A stretch of 64,000 nt of DNA from Trichobilharzia regenti. Taxonomy: Eukaryota; Platyhelminthes; Trematoda; Strigeidida; Schistosomatidae. The stretch's first letter is position 1. Each line of letters starts with the position of its first letter. The stretch lies in the NCBI GenBank assembly GCA_944472135.2, contig OX235264.1, forward strand, positions 90,964,319 to 91,028,318. Direction: 5' to 3'. The translations under genes and the position numbers were made by a program. Of the stretch, positions 56,761-64,000 are shown one piece after another. The notes under the pieces are model-generated. The model was not told where the DNA came from. It made no database searches and was given only the letters and a program-made list of their open reading frames with translations.

Positions 56761-57639
56761 ACTGTGCTAGAGAGTGGTTTCCAAATAGCTTAACTTATTA
56801 AACTACGCACGTCACTGAACTCTTATATTCCTGCAAGGTTGCTGAAGTGAGAACATGGTCTGGCAGATATGATAACACTCACAGTCTGGCGCATAAAACT
56901 CCACACTATATTACTGCAATCATGAGGAATGCACTGGATGAGAAAGAGAAGACTTACAAAATCAGTGAGTTATCCCAAAAAGCCAGATTCCAGATGACTA
57001 CAAAAATGAAAACAGAACATTAAACCAGTTCTGCGAATCACTTTTCCATTAAATATGATTCCACTACGAAGTGACCGAAGCAATTCAATGCCAAAGACTT
57101 ATAATAGTATGCAGCATACTGACAGTATCAATATTGCATGCTTCCCAATAAGCCAATAAGCATAAATAGAGAGATTTCAATTTGTTGTAATACTACCATT
57201 TTAACTAGGTCATCAACTCGGAGGCTGTACACTGGTGTTTATTTATAGGAAACATATGAGAAAGCTCCAGAACTACTTCCGGTCAAGGGTCAAATTAATA
57301 AAACTACACAAAGTGTGATTAAAAGGAAGTTTGGATGAAAAGCATAGTAAGATCATAATTACTGAAGAAATACACTGTTTATGCAATTAGGAGTTAGAAA
57401 CGTATTCATAACAAAATGGACAGGAAGTTTTTATGAATACAGTAATGTAGATAAAGACAGTTTTTTTTTGAAAAACGCAAAATTAACATAAACAAACACG
57501 AAGATTGGATAGGAAGGATAATACGATAAACATGAAAATTGATCTGATACTCACCAGCGGGTACCCCTATTTAGGCAGTTAACTTGGAGTTCTAATGAGA
57601 AGTCGTGACCATTAGGGTAAAGCAAGTTGAAGGTGAGGC
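56761..57639. other. No gene recognised
   Basis: No motif. The word GGAAACATATGAGAAAG... to ...CCGGTCAAGGGTCAAATTAA (57250-57300) recurs inverted at 58050-58110, so a diverged inverted repeat of about 60 bp brackets the SINE-B at 57640. Confidence 0.5.
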
Positions 57640-57905
57640 AATAACTCATTGAAGAAGACATTGTGAAGTGGTCACGGAACGTCGTGAATCGGTTGAAGTT
57701 GGAATTCGTGGGTTATTATGGATCAGGCTTAATGGTCTGTGAGCTCGCCAGCCTTGTAACCAGTAGGTCCTTGTCTGGAAATCCCGTGGGTACGTACTGA
57801 TGAAGATTCTTAAACCAGGACAGGGGAAACAACTGTCCAGCACTCCCTGCAGGTTTTCCAATAGTTCTCTAACTGACATCAACTCATGATTAAATCCTCA
57901 AACTA
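57640..57905 (+). repeat. SINE-B copy, plus orientation
   Basis: Read directly: TTGGAATTCGTGGGTTATTATG, TGGTCTGTGAGCTCGCCAGCC, CTTGTCTGGAAATCCCGTGGG (degraded B-box region), then GATGAAGATTCTTAAACCAG and the conserved 3' part CACTCCCTGCAGGTTTTCC, ending ACTCATGATTAAATCCTC. Confidence 0.75.
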
Positions 57906-58599
57906 ATATGATAATCTTTATTGATATGGCTGCCTTTTTATGATCGTCATGATAGGTACAACGGTTGAGAAAAAAGGCAAGTTTCTCAGTAATTTTGACC
58001 TTCGTCCATTTTTTATCCGACCTTACTGTTTACTACAATTTGTAATTTGATTAATTTGACCCTTAACCGGAAGTAGTTTTGGAACTACCTCATGCATTTC
58101 CTATGAAAAGACAAATGTATAGCCTCCTAGTTGATGATTTCGCCGAGAAGAAGATTTTCCCCTCTTCAGCCGCCTTCCTAATAATTCATATCATCTTATG
58201 ACTCGTGATTTAAATATTCCAATAGTAAAATTTAGAATAACATTTGTAAGTATCATCACTTGTGATTCCAATAACATCTCACAGCGCTACACTCTAATAT
58301 ATACATAACTTTAGAATAAAAATATAACTGGATATCAATCAAACATGGTCACTTCTCAGTAGGATAATAAGCTTGTACAATCATTCATAATGATAATAAC
58401 AATAATAATTCTATTAATGGCAAAAATCAAAAATTGCAGATATTTGTCATAACAAGAATGACGGAAACACAACGGCTGAACAAATAAACAAATTCATTGA
58501 AAATTCACACTGTAACATATGGAAAATCAAAACAAGTAATTCAGCGAAGACACCCTTTTCAACAACGAATTTATTATCAATCTGTACAATTGAGAAAAT
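57906..58599. other. No gene recognised
   Basis: Apart from the inverted partner at 58050-58110, no feature. Confidence 0.4.
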
Positions 58600-59557
58600 T
58601 AACAGAGTTCAAATATGATTATGGATCAGAAATTATCAGAAATCCGCCAGTGGTGCAAGGAAAACGGTCTTACCGTAAACCCCTCCAAATGTCCAACAGT
58701 TAGTTTCACCTTTAGGCATAAATCTGACCTAAACAAACTGGTTAGCACTCACGAGGTGTGCAACATAGATAGCACTGAGATAGAAACCAAGTCGGAAGTT
58801 AAATACCTAGGCGTCATTCTATCTGCTGTTCTTTCCTGATCATCTCATATCTTGATGATTTCTAAGAAAATATCCCGTCTTACCTTCTACATCAAGAAGT
58901 TAAGATATTCTGGTATGACGCAACCATTACTCCTACAATTCAGTAACTCTTGCATCCTGTCTATTACTCTCTATTGTTCCCCTTAGTTTTTCCAGGGTTA
59001 CTGAAGACTATGCGTTATTACGCAGAATGTTAAAGGTTGTCAGCAGGGTAAGCAACGTGCCACTTAACCAGCTTGTTAATATTCTGGTCAACAGGCACTT
59101 GGACTCATGTGAAAAATGGACTAAATCCACTCTATCTAACTCACACCACCCTCTCTCCCCTTGTATCTCATTAAGGAGAAACAGAAGCCTATGTAGAAAA
59201 CTATATGCGAGCTCTAGGAAGTACAAAAACTCAACCATATCCTACTTAGCTCGTGTTCCGTGCGATAAAGAAAGCATTAGGCGTGAAACTTGTGACTTAT
59301 TAAATAGTCAGTATAATAACTGGATCTCGTCTTTTCAACTCATATCATTTATAGGTACAACGTTTTCATTCTTTCTTTTCCTTTTCTATTTTTTTGTTAT
59401 GTGCTGTTTTGTTTCTCTCTTCCTTACAAACTCTACACTTAGAACATTCGCCTTTGTTTTTCACACTCTGTATATCTCAACCTTTTATTACCGCTTACGC
59501 CAGTTAATATGCTAGCATCTACTTTTCTAACACCTTCATACACTGTTCAATTTTGGC
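58600..59557 (+). pseudogene. CR1-like element, second subfamily, RT C-terminus
   Basis: Frame 58615-58839 reads LSEIRQWCKENGLTVNPSKC, FTFRHKSDLNKL and IETKSEVKYLGVILSAVLS, the region after motif C (KxNPxKC). It is followed by LMISKKISRLTFYIKKLR, LQFSNSCILSITLYCSP and 59027-59515 (LKVVSRVSNVPLNQLVNILVNRHLDSCEKWTKS, LRRNRSLCRKLYASSRKYKNSTISYLARVPC). More intact than the 1641-4117 copy, with two or three breaks. 3' UTR reaches the SINE at 59558. Confidence 0.85.
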
Positions 59558-59742
59558 TTTTTTTATTTATTTTTATTTATTTTTGATTACAGCTTGAAAC
59601 CACACTGTATTTTTGGTTTAAGTATGGAATTTTCAGAATGAATATTAGTAGCCCAAATTTCGCAGACCGACCATGGATATCAGGTGTGCGTCGGCAGGGG
59701 ATCGAACCTCAAACCATGTGCATGGCTTTGCTACCGAAATGC
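59558..59742 (-). repeat. SINE-A copy, 5' end damaged
   Basis: T-rich tail 59558-59583, body with GATTACAGCTTG, B-box region GGTTCGATCCCC-like at 59696-59706. The A box end is degraded past 59725. Confidence 0.82.
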
Positions 59743-59759
59743 CAATATGTTGTTATCAT

Positions 59760-59925
59760 AATGAACTGAGATTTTCCTAATTTATGTAGAATTTTATTTA
59801 TTGAATAATGTACTAACTGGATGTAATACTGTAGTAAAATGCTGAGAATTCCATTCTGTATCACAAGCGCTGTTTTGGAATAAAGAAAATTATTATTATC
59901 ATTATTATTATTACTATCATACCTT
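59760..59925 (+). repeat. CR1-like 3' terminal segment
   Basis: TGCTGAGAATTCCATTCTGT, GGAATAAAGAAAATTATT and an (ATT)n tail match the ends at 4880-4990 and (inverted) 4118 and 52440. It may be the end of the 58600 element, with the SINE inserted in its 3' UTR. Confidence 0.7.
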
Positions 59926-59939
59926 AGTGTACAGGGATT

Positions 59940-60440
59940 CAGACTATGAATACTGAAGAGTTTGAACGAACTTCCTCTGTATATAGAGATCTGGCTTTTC
60001 TGTTTCAATAGCCAAAACTTCAGCAATACAGAGGTCTCGGATATGCAATGATTTCAGCAAATTACTTTTTGACTTGTAGATGATCAGATCTATGTGCGTT
60101 TATCAGTTCAACTGCTCTTGTAGAGCTAGGCACTATCGATGGTTCGACTCGAGTTTTGTCCAAGAAAGTGCAAGAACACTATCCTGCCTAGTTGCGAAGA
60201 GGTGGAAATGGAGCAGTAAGAAGCGCGATCATTGAACACCTGGTTGATACTGATCACCCTATCTCTATAGCCTTGGCCTTTAAAGTCATTTACAAGGCGA
60301 AAAGTAATTTACCCAAATCATTATACGTCCGAATCCTCTGTATTGCTGAAGTTTTGGCTATCGAAACAGAAAAGCCGGATCTCTGTATACAGAGAAAGTC
60401 CGTTCAAACCCTAAAACTTCCATGGCCTTAATTCCTTTAT
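59940..60440. pseudogene. Penelope-like element P2, fold-back with GIY-YIG end
   Basis: 60060-60440 (plus) encodes CVYQFNCSCRA (start of GIY-YIG), then frame 60192-60431: SAIIEHLVDTDHPI, AFKVIYKAKSNLPKSLYVRILCIAEVLAIETEKPDLC, ending LKLPWP. 59940-60063 is the reverse complement, with differences, of about 60295-60420, so the C-terminal codons are also present on the minus strand just ahead of the domain. The YIG triplet is lost (RHYRW). Confidence 0.83.
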
Positions 60441-62314
60441 GATAAAGTATGCTAATCCCCGATCATATTTCGTCTCGACCAATTTTTTTCGTTTTTTATT
60501 CTATTTGTTTACTATTCCTTTATTCCTTCAATTGTTACTACTACTATTCTCACTTTGAACTGTCCCCAGTATTATTTCACTCGTTTGACTTGTAATTCTC
60601 AATCAACTCTGTTTTGCGACGTTAAATTCTATGTTATCAAATTTCACACAATGTAACGTAGAGTTTTAATTTTTACTCCATTTGCCTACTAAGTCTATAA
60701 TTGTGTGCCCATTCCAAGTTCCATACATCCTATGAAATATTCTATATATGATTAGAAATGATTGCTCTAACGACCAAAATTAACTTGTTGTGGTCTGTAT
60801 GCGGAAAACCAATTGATGTATCTTAAGCTATAGCTGTCTGGAACTTCTATGAGACACGCACATTCACAAAACGCTCCAAAGACAACAAGAAGACGATTAT
60901 TCGTTTTTAGGATCTGTGTGTGGTTCCATTCAAAACCCACAATTTCCTCGGCAGTACCCTTAGGCAGCTATACAGACAGCGTTATTTTCCAAGTACAACA
61001 CAAGTAGTTTGGAACAAAATTATTTAATAGAAATTCAACCATAAGGACTGTTATGTACTCGTCGCTAAGTTATTGTTATGGACTGGTCGAGAATTTAATA
61101 GTCCTGACGCGAGAAGGCGGAAATCAGAAGACCACTAGGTTTGCGATGATACTTCTATTGTCCAAACACAAGGAGACGAAAATAAATGGTCTCACACCAA
61201 AGTGGTAAGTAAGTAAAGTAGTTCACACAGACTGTGAATGCGAATATATATAAATGTTCCAGACAAAGCGTGGGAAAAATCATTAGACAGTCTTAACATG
61301 AATGGCTAATTATAATGGAGTGTCGATCCAAATATACATAGCGAATGTAGCAGACATGTGAACAACCATATATGGATATATGTCACCAAGCGACGGACTG
61401 TCAACAAACACTCATATTATATATAATATAATATAAGGAGAATATACATTGATAAAGGAGACAAGTTCATACCAGTGAAATGGTCACAGACTAAGCGAGC
61501 AAACAGAAAGAGAGACCAACATACACACACACACATACATATATATATGTGGATACATATCAAGGACCATCTTAGAATCAAGTGGGATAATCCCAACAAC
61601 GTCGGATCGAAAACTCTCTCCACAACAATCACGTAAGAATGCTTCCCTAAGACACTTCAATGTCAGAATTAGCTTAAACAAAATCACATAGTAAAGCAAC
61701 ACATTATCAATGTATCGCCCAACCACAAAGATCAAGTCACCAAATGATAAGCTAATGTCAGAAGGACGCTATGCATGTAGTCGTGTAGGAGAACGGATAA
61801 TAATTTTAAACTTAGCTAGAACACTCTGAGGAGACATTTTCCGGACAATTATTCCGTTATCCTGACCAAGGGAGGGATTATGCCTCTACGAACATCCTAT
61901 AAATTCATATTTTAGTCTTATTATTTCGAACGACAATCACCTTAGTTATGCACATTAGATGAATACCGAGTCTTTTGAAAAGAAGCGGTGAATCACTCTG
62001 TGTTCTTTCATTTTTTCCATTGAATAATCACTGTCAAGGAAATAAGACAATAAAAGCTACGGATGGTTTTCATTTGTCCATTTTCAAACCACGACAGGAG
62101 ATGTTCAGTAAGGTGTTGCCTAATCTGCTGTCTAGTACTCCTTAATGGGGAGGAGCAGCTGAACTGATAAACACTTCGGCTGTCCATTTTCGTTTTCCTA
62201 ATCCTTATCTACTACGTTCATCTGAATATTTGTCTGCATAACTTTGCCGATTTTCATTATTGACGCTACCTCGAGGCATCCAATTTTTAGATTTTAGTTA
62301 AGTTTGCTGGGATG
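60441..62314. other. P2 3' UTR, then no gene recognised
   Basis: 60441-60700 is pyrimidine-rich 3' UTR like 30081-30310. 60865-60905 shares a 45-bp word with 14470-14520. Simple (CA)n/(TA)n lies at 61520-61550. Other frames lack motifs. Confidence 0.45.
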
Positions 62315-62660
62315 TGATTGGTTACAGATTTGATGACTAGTTGACATCATTTGGAGAACCTTCAGAACACCAAAAAGCCCAAGACAGCTGATTTGTCCTA
62401 GTTTGGGACTCTTCATCAGTGTACAACCACTGGGTTTTAAACCCAAGGCCTTCAAGTTGCAGGACAAGCTCGTAAATCATTCAGCCACTGGAACCCAGCT
62501 GAATGGCCAGCCTATGAATTCCAGCTTCATCTCATCCGCGATATATGTACCGCTGGAGAGTTCCAAATTAAGACGACATAGCGGTCCAGTACTCCCTGGT
62601 TTTCTGACTGCTCTCTAACTGATATCAACTGATGATCAAACCTGTAATCAATCAAATCCA
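62315..62660. repeat. SINE-B copy with inverted tail
   Basis: Left part 62315-62530 is SINE-B in minus orientation (GATTGGTTACAGATTTGATG, GGGTTTTAAACCCAAGGCC, TTCAGCCACTGG). Right part 62580-62660 is the SINE-B tail in plus orientation (CAGTACTCCCTGG, CTAACTGATATCAACTGATG, ATCAAACCTGTAATCAATC). The two ends pair over about 30 bases. Confidence 0.75.
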
Positions 62661-63924
62661 AACAAACCAACACTCAATAATAATTCCGATGTTCACTAGT
62701 GACTGGCTCCGTGCAGGGAGTTGATACCTGTAGTTCAGTTGAGAAGTAGCAACTGTAGGAGCCCACGACCTCCGGTAAGCGATAACTTACTCTCCGTTGG
62801 CATTGGCTAGCCGTTTCGCTGTACATACGTTGAATCGGAAGAGGTTGAAATTCATGTCCTAGTCAGTGGATTAGGTCCCAGTGGCTAAACGGTCTACATC
62901 TTCATCACTAACTGCAATCTTGCATCAGCTATCTGCCTATCTCTCTTGATAGCCTTAAACATGACTCGTTCTCTTAACTTTTAGTTCCCTTGTACTCATA
63001 CTGATTATTTTATTGACATCACACTTCAACTTTTATTCATGTAACTTCTTTCTTCCTCCTGCTTGATAGTTTTTATTTATGTCTGTGTTCGTGTGGGTGT
63101 GTACGTGTTGACTGTGGATTCATCTTAGTACCAAGCCTCTGGCGGCTATCGAAGTCAGAGAATACGATTGTTTCCCAGTGTTTAAAGAGCGTTATTGAAA
63201 CACTCATCAAATGTCTGGGATTACTGTGGTTAACTTTTTAAGCAGCAAAACTCTCTTTATCATTTTATGGTCGATAGGTGCTTGGAACCCAGGTGAAGGA
63301 TAAGTTAGATAGTTCTGCTACGTTTATGTGTATTTATCTACTCGAAAGCTCCTATAGGAACAGTTATTTCCGGTGTAATACTAGAGAGTGTAACTGACGT
63401 GTCACTGAACACCTTCCATCCGAAACTCAGTCTTATCATATTTAATTAATAATAGTCATTCGATTGGGAAAACGAAAGCATTCACCGTGATTAATCACAT
63501 CCCTTCGAATCTTTTCAATCAACTTCAAAATCGTCTACTGCATTAGACAAGGAGGTGGTCATCTGAGCTACAGAGCATAAGCTATGCATTCTGAAGCCAT
63601 TCATACAGTTATCATATATCTATTAACAAAATTAAGACCTAACCAACTGAAAACATCACAATCAAACATAGTTTTTCTTTAATTTTCTATTCCCTTTCTT
63701 ATTATTCATCATTCGTATTGCATCTTCATTAAAACTTACTTTATTTACTTCCCTTACAATCGGGCATTACACATTTTCACTACTTGTTTTCTTAGCCATT
63801 ATCTAAAACGTCTATCTGAAAACTGTATGTATCTTCTTGTTAGCACGAACGTGTTCAGTTTCTTATATCCCATTATGAACAATCATTCCATGAACAACCG
63901 ACTATGGTTCATTTTTTTATTCCT
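62661..63924. other. No gene recognised
   Basis: A short SINE-B piece (TTAGGTCCCAGTGGCTAAACG) lies at 62872-62892. Nothing else can be supported. Confidence 0.4.
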
Positions 63925-64000
63925 TTACGTTCCCAGTGGAACATAAGGCTTCAAGCTAGAGGCTTCTGTAGCAGTGGTGATTATTTTTACAGGATGGGGT
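63925..64000 (-). repeat. RTE 3' end, cut by window edge
   Basis: TTCCTTTACGTTCCCAGTGG and AACATAAGGCTTCAAGC repeat the RTE 3' terminal word seen at 39735, 50455 and 50890. Likely the end of a minus-strand copy, of which only 76 bases are visible. Confidence 0.6.

Overview
The window reads as intergenic heterochromatin-like DNA of a digenean flatworm, most likely a schistosome. I infer this from the AT-rich sequence, the repeat types (RTE-clade and CR1-like non-LTR elements, Penelope-like elements with GIY-YIG endonucleases, tRNA-derived SINEs) and the lack of any bacterial signal. I cannot name the species. I find no intact host protein gene. Nearly every coding stretch is a piece of a retroelement, and the only recognisable cellular gene product is a U6 snRNA copy that is itself fused to a SINE.

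Layout. 1-1390: 5' part of an RTE element (AP-endonuclease), minus. 1641-4990: decayed CR1-like element, then fold-back copies of its own 3' end. 5590-6490: Penelope-like element (PLE) tail with an inverted copy. 6539-10845: a Ty3/Gypsy element with 5' LTR, primer binding site and a 1246-codon Gag-Pol frame, lacking a 3' LTR. 10900-15970: PLE fragments and SINEs. 17555-21060: RTE, PLE and solo LTR nested together. 22725-30310: PLE, RTE and SINE pieces. 30606-30916: U6-SINE chimera. 32255-39240: PLEs, a solo LTR, a long near-identical inverted repeat, a hammerhead-ribozyme mini-insertion and a perfect 83-bp palindrome. 39720-46890: alternating RTE and PLE copies, with two hammerhead ribozymes in inverted orientation. 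48315-56760: RTE, CR1-like and PLE copies on the minus strand and another solo LTR. 57640-64000: SINEs, a CR1-like 3' part, a PLE fold-back and the edge of another RTE.

For convenience I label PLE groups by sequence: P1 (C-terminus like ERLITEALFIEST, followed by a conserved tail), P2 (GIY-YIG with CSCGASYIG-like core and a C-terminus ending near LPW), P3 (32.5 kb) and P4 (38.2 kb). SINE-A has a clear RNA polymerase III A box and B box. SINE-B is a second tRNA-like family. These labels are mine.

The most interesting signals are: (1) three copies of a 50-nt hammerhead ribozyme fold with an unusually small stem II, one inside a 164-bp insertion bounded by a 14-bp target site duplication; (2) a full-length U6 snRNA joined directly at its T-run to a full-length SINE; (3) a repeated pattern in which truncated PLE copies begin with an inverted copy of their own sequence; (4) solo LTRs with clean 4-bp duplications, one checked by an empty-site paralogue inside the window.
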